Assembly (NCBI GenBank): GCA_949751835.1
Contig: CATKHK010000029.1
Coordinates: forward strand, 186,001 to 250,000
DNA length: 64,000 nucleotides
Direction of reading: 5' to 3'
Source: Blepharisma japonicum
Taxonomy: Eukaryota > Ciliophora > Heterotrichea > Heterotrichida > Blepharismidae
Shown: positions 10,705 through 20,721 of the stretch, piece after piece
Numbering within the stretch: the stretch's first letter is position 1
How the letters are laid out: each line of letters begins with the position of its first letter
Notes under the pieces: generated by a model
The model's input: only the letters and a program-made list of their open reading frames with translations
Databases searched by the model: none
What the model was told of the DNA's origin: nothing
Position numbers and translations under genes: made by a program

Positions 10705-11814
10705 TTAATCTAGAAGCAGCAGCTCTCCATAATTCGTCCCAATAAAAATTTGGTTCGTGCTTTCATTTATTCCAACAGCAGAAACTTTAATAGAGTGTGG
10801 AATATCAATGCAAGCTAGTATTTTAACGGGAGCTTTATTTATCACGAAAATTTGGCTACTTTCACCCGAAAAAGCAACAACTAACTCTTTTGTATCGCTT
10901 AATACTGGATATTTCTCTTTGAAGTTGAGACTAGTTCCATAGTCAGTAAGGAATATCATGGCTTCGCCAGTATTCAAAATGATACCATCATTTGAGTCCG
11001 GAACATATATTTGAGTAATTGAGTGTATTTGAATTTCAAAGACACTATTATTATTCAAATCAATAAAAATTATTTTATTGAGTCCGGCACAAAAAATCGA
11101 ATTTTTTATTCGAGAAATATAATTAACTTTGTTTATATTTCTCACAAAAAAATGGTGTTCAGTAATTGGGTCTAAAATTTTAATATGTAAATCAAGGCTA
11201 TTTTGATTTACTTTTCAATACAAAATGCTTAAATTTGAGTATTGCACTTCATATCCCTTTGGGATTTCCATTTGAAATTGAAGTGCTTCCTTTAGAATAT
11301 TTCATATAGAAATTGTTTTGTTCTTTTTTAGAACAACAACAAAATTTTCAATATCGAACTGATCTAGCTGGCTTATATTGATGTTTGAGCTTTGCATTAT
11401 TTCTCTTCTACTGTCACTTGCTTGAATTAAACTTATATAAGTATGGCTATAAAATCTTAATAAGCTGTCTTGTACTCTCTTCATAATGACAATGAGGTGC
11501 TCTGGTGTAAAAAAAGCTTTATAAGCAATTTCATTACTTTTGGTCAAAATTAACCACGATGGCGATGGGAAAATTGTTCCGAAAATTGCCTTCCCTTTTT
11601 TATCTATAGAAACTATGAAATTATCTTTGCTTCTAATTCAAATTGGCTCTGACCCTATTTTTTCGACACCAATTCTTGAACTTTCTGGATAAAAACCCTG
11701 CATAATCATTACCTTGAGAGATAAATTATTTCAAACTAAGGCTTGCTCTAGGTAATTACCTAAAGAGTTTTGGCCTAATTCTCTCTTATAAATGAATTCT
11801 TGAGCTGAATCCAT
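10705..11814 (-). CDS. WD/beta-propeller-like protein, copy 2
   Basis: Paralogue of the 8390-9499 gene, also 369 aa, uninterrupted with TGA as Trp and ending in TAA. Blade-like segments are the same (QIFIGTNYGELLLLD, KNSIFCAGLNKIIFIDL). Differences are concentrated in the N-terminal two thirds. The C-terminal coding DNA (10712-10896) matches copy 1 (8397-8581) with a single mismatch over 185 nt, while adjoining DNA is clearly more diverged. The upstream flank keeps the same AATCGTT...TTTAATATTAAT stretch as copy 1, so promoter and gene were duplicated together. The function is unknown. Confidence 0.75.
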
Positions 11815-12150
11815 TATATTCAATCGTTATAATTTAATATTAATGGATATTTTTTACTTTATTTTAATTATAGAATATGAAGAGTTAAAAAACTTAATTA
11901 TTAAGCCATGAAGTAAATTGCTCTAAGTGATTTAATAGTGAAATCGTTTTGCAGGAAATTTTAATGCTACAAATACTATAAAATGTCATTTTAAACTTCA
12001 AATTTTTAAGTGTATCATTTAATAAGATTTCAACTCGAATAGGCCCATTGGTTATTTATAATCAAATATTGTAGCATTTGAAAATTGCTTTTCTTCTCTC
12101 TTGAAATTCTAGAGCCTGGAAAGCATATAAAATGCAGGAGAGTGAAGAAA
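10705..12150. repeat. Tandem duplication, unit copy 2
   Basis: Second copy of the 2315-bp-period direct duplication described at 8390. The WD-like CDS aligns end to end without a length change, and the upstream DNA aligns patchily to about 12150. Confidence 0.7.
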
Positions 12151-13447
12151 TTATTTTTTGCTAGTTGATATATATTCTGGCTACTCTAATGAGGCCCTGA
12201 AAGCTATAATGCAAATTTTTAGGTAATTTTTGCATTGATGGCTCTATGAAGGTTATGTGAAATTTTCTTCAACAATCACAATAAAATAAAGTTGGCGTTA
12301 TATTGATTCGGGATCAAGCTTTATATAAGGAGATCAAAATATTAACTTTCTAGGTTCAGTATCCCTTTAGCTGAGTAAGAGATATGCTTCAAAAGAATTA
12401 TTTAATCAATATTTTGAAGACATTTATAAGTATGCAAAGCTTTAGAAATTTTTATAGACCCTGTATGATCACTAATGCAAGGGTATTAAAGGCTTTACTG
12501 CTATTCAGAACCAAATTTTAGTAATTTTTAAGAATGAATTATTTTAATTTTTAATTAAGTTATTTGAGCTGAATTTTTGGAAGCTACATGATAAAGAAAT
12601 GATATTAAATTCATTCTAAACTACAATTTAGTAATTTGCTCGTTCTCAAGACGATGCTTTTATAATAGTATTTGGTTCTCAGCGTCTAATTGTTTCCTAA
12701 AATGGCCATAAGCCAATAAAAAATAAAAATCAAAGTAAATATAAAAATCCTTTTTAAATTTGAAAAAATTAGTTTTTAATGCCTGAGGACAATTAGAAAC
12801 CAAAAAGACAGTTAAAGATATGCGTAGGCTATATTTTATGCATTGTGAAGTTTCTTGCATTATTCATCAAAGAGAATTATAAAATGAGTAGAATAAACAC
12901 CTAGAAAATAGATTTTGAATATATTAAATAAATTTGTCTAGCATTTTCAAATCAGGGAAGACTATAAGCAACAGAGAATACTCATGTAATTTACACCAAG
13001 TTGAATTTAACTAAAATAAGATTAAAATCAAAAAGATATGAGCAAGAAATATCTAAATGAGCTCATACAAAAAGAAAAATAATAATTATAGTAACTATGC
13101 TTGCAAAATACTTATGGAAAAGAGTGATAATAAATGCTAAAATAAATGCAACTTTATTAATTTAATTTATTATTTTAATTGTCAAATGCAAAATTATTTC
13201 TGAAAATAATAAAGAATTTATTATAAGTAACTATACCAAGCATCTAAGTCACCTAGGAGAGAGCAAAATTCTAAAGAAGAAATTTAAAAATTCTATCTCT
13301 GATTTATCCTAATAGAATTAAAATTAGTAAAATTAGCCTTTTTATGCTTATTTATTCACAAATTCCCTCAAATTTATTACGAATCTACAAATCTTTACTG
13401 AATTTATTCTTATTCTATATAATTTAAATAATTTCAATCGAATAATA
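11815..13447. other. Gene-poor stretch, GCP-like decayed frame
   Basis: No intact gene under the code used elsewhere. One + strand frame from about 11980 to 12720 reads as protein-like sequence if TAA/TAG are passed over and TGA is Trp. It includes EALKAIMQIFRQFLHWWLYE, KELFNQYFEDIYKYAKL and DDAFIIVFGSQRLIV. The order resembles the Spc97/Spc98 (gamma-tubulin complex) core, where a Trp-rich 'WLYEG' follows a helical bundle, but the match is by eye and weak. The region is homologous to 9500-10704 yet much more diverged than the WD-like genes, which argues against present function. Confidence 0.35.
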
Positions 13448-14713
13448 ATGAATCTAGGGGCAAGAATCAACATAGAAGAAACAAAATTTGACGATTTCAA
13501 CAGCAAATTTATACAAGTCAGAACCATTCCAAGAAATTTAGAAGTCTATGGAATCATCCTTGCCTATATAGAATTTTGCGCACTCTATTTACAGATTCCT
13601 AATAAGTTTGGTGTTTTTGACAATTTTGTAAAAAACTCTCTATGTATTGATCAAGATCAATATGAATACTTATTATGATTCTACCGAAACTTTTTTGGAA
13701 AAGAAGGTGGGATGGATTTTATTGACAACGCAGCACAAACAAATGATTTCATAATTTTCGTTCATAAAGTTATCGAAGCAATGACATCAAAAGGCTGCGC
13801 AATCAAAATCGTCAGCGCTTATAGCTTTTTAACTAAAAATTTGAATTTTTCAATAACAACAGCTGAAAATGGGAAGACTTTGAGCACTCTTAGCCAAGAA
13901 CAGCCTCTCTTTCATATCAATTTGATTTATAGAGGTGATACATGCAACATATTTTACCCAAAAATTGGGTTAGAAAATGAAAAGATTGGATATGAAATAT
14001 GAGTAGAAAGAAATAAAACACTTTTACACTGCGGATGCTTAGTTGATAATAGAAATATAAGAAATGAGCAGTGTTGTCAGTGCGGAACTAAACTCTATTC
14101 AGTTGAAGCTCAAATATTGCAAATTGAAGATAAAGTCCAAAATCATATCTTGCCAAAGAGGGATAGACCCATAATTCCACAGCAAGTTCCAAATATTAAT
14201 CCTCAACCTCTTCAGCCTCTCCAGCCTCTTCAACCTTTCCAGCCTCATTCATCTATTCCTTCTTGAATCATTTATTTGCTCTCAATATTAATCATCCCTT
14301 TTGCTTTTTATTTGATTATTTATTTTTTTTACCTACCTAGCTTTTCCAGCATAGCAAGCCCACTTGCATATAACTTTAATAAAGAACGATTTTACAAGCA
14401 AAGACTTAGCACAACTTTCGATAAATTTGCAATTAAAGAATTCACAATTTTACAGGATCATGCATTTTCCACAAAAGATAAAAAATATATAATGAAAAAA
14501 GAAACTGATAAAATTCCTTCTCGAAAATTTGATTTGATTCAAGACTATTTATTTAACATTTCTACTCGGCACTATCTCCTAGAAGAAAATGAATCCAAGA
14601 AAAGCAAATTAGGATGCAAAGAATTTAGTGATTTAGATGTCAAAGGTTGGCAGGAAAAATATATCTGGGATCCCCTAAAAACAATAAATAATATAATAAA
14701 TAAAATAATTTAA
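13448..14713 (+). CDS. Zinc-ribbon membrane protein, unknown family
   Basis: A single 421-aa frame joined by TGA Trp codons. The N-terminal 185 residues are globular. The segment PLFHINLIYRGDTCNIFYPK faintly recalls the last strands of OTU-type cysteine proteases, but no catalytic Asp-Gly-x-Cys motif is seen. A zinc ribbon follows (HCGCLVDN-x5-EQCCQCGTKLYS), then a Pro/Gln repeat (PQPLQPLQPLQPF). Next comes one strongly hydrophobic segment of about 30 residues near residue 278 and a charged tail of about 110 residues. The stop codon overlaps the stop of the convergent RING gene. It may be a membrane-tethered regulator; the function is unknown. Confidence 0.8.
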
Positions 14714-15928
14714 TTTGATTTACATCTTGGGCACTCTTGGCTGTGATAGCATGAATAATGAAACTTATGCTGACAATCATATATACAGGCTTCTTCTATC
14801 GTAATTGAGCTTCCACAATGGACACACGAGAAATCATCGTCTGCACTTTGATGCAATGATATATTCTGCTCTTTATTAGTAGAATTAGTAGTTACGGCAT
14901 TGTTGAGGGTTTCTTTTAATATTTCCATCGTAACTAGTTCCATTGAACTATATTCACGCCTGCATATAGGACAGCTAACTAGTTTTTGAAACTTTGCCAC
15001 CCTGCAACTTGAGCAGATATTATGCCCTGTGCATTGGATCGAAGTGAATTCCTCACTATCTTTTGTACTTCTACATACGTCACATGACAATTTGCTCGTG
15101 CTTGGCTTTTTGTTAATTTGAGGATTAAGTTTAGGAGTGTTCATAAGATTGCTCAGTCCTGGAAGATTGCTAGGATTTTTAGTAGGTTGAACTTGGGGTG
15201 AAATTGCATTTAGTGACTGCTTTCTGTTGTTATAAGGAGATTTATCTTTGTCAGCATTCTCCTTCCAAATATCATGATTGACAGGGGATTTACTTCTAGA
15301 TACCCGACTTAGCTTTGGAATGATTTCATCCCTATTCTTTGGGCTTATGGCCACCCCACATGGGCAAATTAACGGTCGTCTATTCTCTATTGATGATAAA
15401 ATAATAGTTTTTAGGCACTCTTTACAATGACTTTTCATACAAAATGGTGTATACTGTTCTGCACCATAGTGATCGCAAGGCTTTTTTGGCTCAATTTCTA
15501 CTGTCTCTCTTGAATCTTCTTCATATTTAAATAAAGTCTCCAAAACCAATATAAGCTCTGGATATTTGCTCATTACTATTTCAGCTTGCAACTTAAGTTG
15601 ACTTCTATTTTCTATAGAAACAGACTTGGCTATTAACTTTGTCATTGAACCGATTAATGATATCAGCGAGGAGTCAAGATTCTCCTTTGGTGCTCTTTGA
15701 TCTAAATTAACTTTTTTAAGTGGAATTTGCTTATTGGCAGTAGCAGGAGATAATTTTGCTTTCATTGGCGCATGCTTTGGGGCTAGATCTCAAAGATTTT
15801 TGACTGCTATTAAAATTTGGTAAATTTCCAACAAAATTTTGACTACCTAAGTGCTGAAAGGGAACTTGAGATGGATTAAAGCCTTGTGCATTTGGCTCAA
15901 TAGGTCTTTGCCCATATTGATTATGCAT
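14710..15928 (-). CDS. Triple RING-type zinc protein
   Basis: About 400 aa in two exons. Three Cys-rich modules are visible in the second: CDHYGAEQYTPFCMKSHCKEC, a RING-like CDVCRS...CTGHNICSSCR...CPICRREY, and a C-terminal RING-H2-like CVHCGSS...CQHKFHYSCYHSQECPRCKS. Such arrays suggest an E3 ubiquitin ligase or a zinc scaffold. The first exon (MHNQYGQRPIEPNAQGFNPS) is Gln/Asn/Pro-rich. It joins the second frame if 16 nt at 15789-15804 are removed; that intron is atypical (starts GTC, ends GAG). The alternative is a start at 15765 (MKAKLSPAT) with exon 1 not translated. The stop codon overlaps that of the convergent gene. Confidence 0.8.
15789..15804 (-). other. Probable 16-nt intron, atypical
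   Basis: On the minus strand GTCAAAAATCTTTGAG. Its removal restores the frame between the Gln/Asn-rich exon and the RING exon. It lacks the TAG or CAG end and the A six bases from the 3' end that the other introns have, so the call is tentative. Confidence 0.45.
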
Positions 15929-15959
15929 TTATAGAAGAATTATATAAAATAATAAGAAA

Positions 15960-17231
15960 TTAAGCCTTATAGCCAGCTCTAAATGCTGTGACTCCAGTAG
16001 CAGCTCTTCCAGCAACCAAAACATTCACATCATAAGTACCCTCATAAGTATAGACGACTTCCATATCAGCTAAGGCTTTCATTGCAAAATTGTCAATAAG
16101 TATGCCATTGCCACCCATAACCTCACGACCAAGCCTGACTGCTTCTCTGCCCATATATGTCGTCCAACCTTTAACTAATGAGGCTTGAGCTATATTTCCT
16201 TGCCCTTTTACTAATAGAGCGGTTGCTCTCCAAGCTAAAAGAAAAACAGCTTGATATATTGCAAGAATTCTTACTAGCTTTTCTTGATTAAGCTGAAAAG
16301 CGGCCAAAGGAGCTCTAAATTGTGTTCTTTCTCTCAAATACTTAACAGAGTGTTCATAGGTCCCTGCAACAAGCCCAGCAACAATCCAAGCCAAAGTCAT
16401 CCTGGAGTGATCCAAAACAATATTTGCCCCAGTCGCAAAAGTGTGGCCTTTTTCTAGTCTTTCATTTTCTGGCACAAAAACATCTTTCATAAATACATTT
16501 CCATTCTGGACAATCCTTAATGCGAGCTTTCTATTGATATTTGTGACAGAGACTCCTTGAGCTTTGCTGTTCATAATAAAGCCTTCAACATTTTTTGTGA
16601 TTGTATTTCTGGCAAATATAACCATGAAATCTGATATTATTGCATTTCCAAGCCATCTCTTTACTCCATTAAGAATATAGCCACCTTTTACAGGAGTCGC
16701 AGTGGTTTCAAGAGACGAAGCATCTGAGCCATAATCTGGCTCTGTTAAACCCCAGCTTACGATAATGTCAAGGTTGCAGATTTTTGGCAAATATTTAGCT
16801 TTTTGTTCTTCGCTACCAAGCTTTTCTATTGTAAATGCTACTAGACTTAAAGTCAGCCCGTAGAATGTGGCAAGTGAGGCGTCGATTCTTGAAAGCTCAT
16901 AAATCACAAGTGATTTTTCAAGAGGGCATAATTTTCTGCATCCGTACTTTTCTTCAGAAAGGCCAAAAATATTGAGAGGCCTCAGCTTTTCAGCGAGGTC
17001 TGATGGAAATTGAGCCTTGTCATACCACTCAGCTATATGTGGGACTAAATTTGCTTCTAGGGCGGTTCTTAATTGCTTCCTCTTGTTGTTGAGGTCAGTA
17101 GGCAACAAATCATCAAGGTGAAGAAAATCAATGGGATCTTGCACGTAAGGGGTTTTGAGATTGGATTTAGAGAAATTCTCAGTTAGGTTTTGTCCAAGAT
17201 GGTTTGAGATAAGGCTCAGTCTTTTCGACAT
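15960..17231 (-). CDS. ACX4-type acyl-CoA oxidase with PTS2
   Basis: A 423-aa acyl-CoA dehydrogenase-fold protein closest, by memory of the plant family, to peroxisomal short-chain acyl-CoA oxidase ACX4. Diagnostic stretches are WGLTEPDYGSDASSLETTAT (from residue 160), NGVKRWLGNA, APLAAFQLNQEKLV, GREVMGGNGIL and the C-terminal TYEGTYDVN with the catalytic-base Glu at about residue 397. Residues 4-12 (RLSLISNHL) form a perfect PTS2. The C-terminus GYKA is not PTS1, in contrast to plant ACX4. It is uninterrupted. It probably cooperates with the long-chain-type oxidase at 1126-3213. Glutaryl-CoA dehydrogenase-like alternatives are less likely given the ACX4-type motifs. Confidence 0.92.
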   Translation of the reverse strand: MSKRLSLISNHLGQNLTENFSKSNLKTPYVQDPIDFLHLDDLLPTDLNNKRKQLRTALEANLVPHIAEWYDKAQFPSDLAEKLRPLNIFGLSEEKYGCRKLCPLEKSLVIYELSRIDASLATFYGLTLSLVAFTIEKLGSEEQKAKYLPKICNLDIIVSWGLTEPDYGSDASSLETTATPVKGGYILNGVKRWLGNAIISDFMVIFARNTITKNVEGFIMNSKAQGVSVTNINRKLALRIVQNGNVFMKDVFVPENERLEKGHTFATGANIVLDHSRMTLAWIVAGLVAGTYEHSVKYLRERTQFRAPLAAFQLNQEKLVRILAIYQAVFLLAWRATALLVKGQGNIAQASLVKGWTTYMGREAVRLGREVMGGNGILIDNFAMKALADMEVVYTYEGTYDVNVLVAGRAATGVTAFRAGYKA

Positions 17232-17771
17232 TTATTTTTATGGCTCTAAAGAGTCAAAATCTTAAGCCCAACATATATTGACTTTGAGAGTCTATTTATA
17301 GATTTTATGGGTATTAAAGAGGATTAGTAATCCTGCCTGTTCCAGGGAATAAAATACTAAAATTCATTCTCCTTTTCTACCATATAATAGCAATTGAAGC
17401 TACTCTATATTTCAGCATTTTAAGTGGCATATAGCTTTAGACTTCTTCTGGCTCGGACTTAATTAAATGATACCAACAAAACCTGCATCATCTTAAATGC
17501 TTAATTCAAGTATGGATAATTTTTTAATTGCTTATATAAATTAAATTTTGAATCACAGAGTATCCGCATTGTTGATTTCTCTAATCCGTTGGCATTTTTG
17601 AAGTGTCTCCATATGTGGGAGTATGGAACGAGGAGTTTCCACACTTGATAAGTTCGGCATGTGGGAAAATTCTTCCACATATATAGAGCTTCCCTAAATT
17701 ATGGCGATGCATAATATAATATCTTTAAATTTATTGATTTTGTATTAATTTACATTATGTTAAATTCAATT
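17232..17771. other. Intergenic, contains paired hairpins
   Basis: A 540-bp gap with no coding frame. Its more GC-rich part (17605-17695) holds two consecutive hairpins with the same arms, listed separately. The stretch before it is AT-rich and featureless. Confidence 0.6.
17614..17680. repeat. Two tandem hairpins with shared arms
   Basis: Arm TGTGGGA (17614-17620) pairs with TTCCACA (17637-17643), and the same pair recurs at 17660-17666 and 17673-17679. Both stems contain the same G:T position. The loops are 16 and 6 nt. A structured RNA or a protein-binding element is possible; there is no known match. Confidence 0.5.
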
Positions 17772-18464
17772 TTACGGGACTCTAAAAAATATTCCATCGT
17801 TCAATCTGAATAACTCATCAGATGCTTTATATCTTCCAACAGAAGTGCTTCTTTCACTTTTCGTGGTATATTTTTCAGTCATTTTTAAATATTTCCCAAT
17901 CACTTTATCATAGTATGAATTTGTAGCTTTAGGGATTGGAGTTTTGCTTGAAGGTATTGAGGTATATTCATAAGGCTTAAAATTCACATCTTTTATTGGC
18001 TTTCTCTCAGTTCTCACACGATATTTTCTTTTAAATTTCCTTGAAGTGCCTGGCTCTTCTTCAATTAAGTCTAATTGATATGAGAGTTTTGATTTGTTGT
18101 CTTTTCATGTAGAAATAGAAGGTTCACTTGATTTCGGAGAAGGGAGACTGTAAGAGTAATCAGATCTGTCTAATGAATAGGAAGAATCTGTTGAACTGCT
18201 TCTTGATAAAGGATGATAAGATGTACAGTAACTAATTAGGTCACTGCAGCAAATTGAAAACTTTGGAGGAAGGTGCTTATTTACTTCGAGTTTAGCCATT
18301 CTTTGGTATGTTTTGATTAAGTTTCTTGAGAGGATTTCTTCATCTATTTTTTCACCTTTGAGCATGTAGAGAACACAATTTGATAAAGTGGTGATCAGCA
18401 TTTCGCACAACCTGCCATATGAAGTTTCTTGCAATCTTGTGCTGAAGCCACTATAAACAGACAT
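17772..18464 (-). CDS. Unknown Ser-rich protein
   Basis: A 230-aa protein joined through a TGA Trp codon (SISTWKDN). The N-terminal 85 residues look helical (CEMLITTLSNCVLYMLKGEK), resembling a short dimerisation or DPY30/RIIa-like helix pair, though I cannot confirm that. A Ser/Tyr-rich stretch (SRSSSTDSSYSLDRSDYSYS) and a basic C-terminal region with S/T-P sites (SIPSSKTPIPKAT) follow. A TTATAA box lies about 10 nt upstream of the start. It is possibly a ciliary or cortical protein; the function is unknown. Confidence 0.75.
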
Positions 18465-18865
18465 TTAGAATTTATAAAATAATTTTTTGAGAATATGCAG
18501 AATAAGGCATCTCTAAATTAGAAAAATTTGAAATTAGGATTTAATGAAGGATTTAATAGACATATACAAATATTTAGATATCTCAAAATTAAATAAAAAT
18601 GCTAATAAATTTGGGATCTTTCTAAAAGATTTATAAAAATATAATAGTATAGTCAAGCATGTAAAAAGCATACAGAGTAATGTCTTTTTTTGGAAGATAG
18701 ATCTCTAAGTCTAACTTATTTCAGCAAATACTGAATATTATAATAAATTAAGTAAACAATATTATTTATATCATTATAATGACGAAGCTTTCTATTCACA
18801 AATTAATCAATTTTTAAGGTAAAGAATATGATATTAACAATAGAATCGAAATCGCATTAATTTAA
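18465..18865. other. Intergenic between divergent genes
   Basis: 400 bp of AT-rich DNA separating the divergent starts at 18464 and 18866. No feature beyond upstream TTATAA-like stretches. Confidence 0.5.
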
Positions 18866-20390
18866 ATGATAAGCGATGAAAAATTGCAGTCCTATTCATC
18901 ATCTTCAATGGTCTCAAATAACGATAATTCACTTGCAAGCATTAGATTACTTCTTAATACACCTCCGTATCAAAGAACACACAAGCAAATTGAAACTTTG
19001 CTTACGTTAACCCAGAATATCAAATTTTTCAAAGAACAAGTTAAAGAGAATGGTGAAGAAATTCACTATCAAGCATGCCAATTCATGAGCTACGAGCTTA
19101 TTCAAGCCGATCAGGTATCAAATTATTTAGTATGTTTTCAAATTTGGGGAATTTGGTGATAAATTCTACATAATTCTTCAGGGAAGGGCCAAAATCCAAG
19201 TGCCTTTTGTTTCTGAAACTGATAAGAAAGAGAAAATAACTGAAATGGTCGAAGTAGGAGAGTATGGGCCTGGATCTGCATTTGGAGAGTTATCTTTAAT
19301 CAAAGACATGCCAAGGTCTGCTTCAATTTTGTGTATCGCAGATACAGAATTTGCTGTTTTGTATAAGGATGATTATTTGAGAATTCTTGGGAAATCAGAA
19401 ACAATAAGACTAGATGAAATGATTGGATTTTTCCAAACTATGCCAATGTTTAAAAATTGAGGGAAAAAAGCTATTGGGAGATTAACTTACTTTTTCAAGG
19501 ATAAAAGCCTTGTAAGGAATGATATACTTTATAAGCAAGGAGATGAGTCAGAATTTGTGTATATTGTTAAACAAGGAACGCTTGAACTGATAAAAGAAGT
19601 TAGCATGATTCATCAGGGAAAAAATCCTTCTTATCACGAATCTGGACATGTGAGAATTGAGCCTAGTTTTTCTCCAAGAAGACATAGAGCTAAAGTTGCT
19701 CTATTAGAAGTTGGGGAAATGATAGGTGATGAAGAAGCTTTAACTGACTCTGCAATGCTTTTTACTTGTAAATGCTTTTCTTCAGTCGCTGAAATACTTT
19801 GCATACCTAAAAAAGAATTCATAGCGCGAATCCGACATGAAGACACTTTGAATTTTTTGTCTGAAAAACACAGAATGAAAGAAGATTTCAGAAATTTCAC
19901 CCTTGAAACTGTCACATCAATAAATAGCTCTAAAGTGACTCAGCCTCCCATCCAATTTGAGAGCTTCAGTAAAACTCCTCCTCCATCAGTCAAGTATTTA
20001 AGTACGCCAACACTAATTAAATTCACACCTAAAACAACGAAAACAAAACTTTGCACAAGTCCATTAAAATGTAGACTAGCACCTATCAGCCCAAAAGAAT
20101 TTAGAGCAATCAAAAAGGCAGCAATTGGAGATTGTGACGAATCGAAAAACACCCAAGAGTCCTCACTTGAATCACCAAAAACTAATTATCATACACTAGG
20201 ATTGTTTAAGGGATCTAAAGTCAAGCATTCCCTTAAATTATTAACGAGTTCCAAAATATTTGAAGTATCAAAAGGAGATTTAAATTTGTCATTAGGACCA
20301 TTGAAAAGAAAAAGTGCAGTAAGTCTTAAAAAGATCGTTGCACCAGTTCCAATTAGTTTGATTAGGTTTAGTAACAGCAATTTTAATTAA
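18866..20390 (+). CDS. Double cyclic-nucleotide-binding protein
   Basis: A 502-aa protein with one 16-nt intron (19115-19130) and TGA Trp codons. Splicing produces YVFKFGEFGDKFYIILQGR, the start of the first cNMP-binding beta barrel. Its phosphate-binding cassette is complete (GSAFGELSLIKDMPRSAS, with the Glu and Arg that contact the nucleotide). A second barrel (DILYKQGDESEFVYIVKQG...EVGEMIGDEEAL) lacks the cassette arginine and is probably non-binding. An N-terminal helical segment and a 170-residue basic Ser/Thr/Pro tail flank them. No kinase or channel domain is attached, so it is a PKA-regulatory-like or CRIS1/CNBD-type ciliary protein. No PKA inhibitor site (RRxS/A) was found. Confidence 0.88.
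19115..19130 (+). other. 16-nt intron
   Basis: GTATCAAATTATTTAG, with A six bases from the 3' end. Removal changes the frame by one and restores the first cyclic-nucleotide-binding barrel. Confidence 0.92.
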
Positions 20391-20721
20391 TGAAATGATA
20401 TTGTGTAAAATTAATAATAGCCAAACGAAAATATTTTCACTGGGGGAGTATGAAGCTATTATGAAGTAAGAATAATCAAAAGCTGATGGATCATAATTAT
20501 ATACTATGATCTGAAACTGAGATAGCTATACAAAGATAGCTGCAGAGAAAATGTATTGAGATTTAAGTTACTCAAGTGCATTTAACAAAATTTCACTTTC
20601 ACCAAATCTTTATTTTTCTTGACTTTCTTTTTAAAATCAGTTTTTTAATAAAAGCCAATTGGAAATCATTATCCCTGTGTCAGAGTTTATTTTACCATTT
20701 TATTATTAAAAATTTGTAGAG
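20391..20721. other. Intergenic, nothing seen
   Basis: 330 bp between two + strand genes; AT-rich, no frame, repeat or structure worth naming. Confidence 0.5.

Noticed and set aside
8442-10942. Paired 61-codon + strand frames in both WD-like copies
   Set aside because: They are antisense shadows of the conserved 3' coding patch and are conserved only because that patch is.
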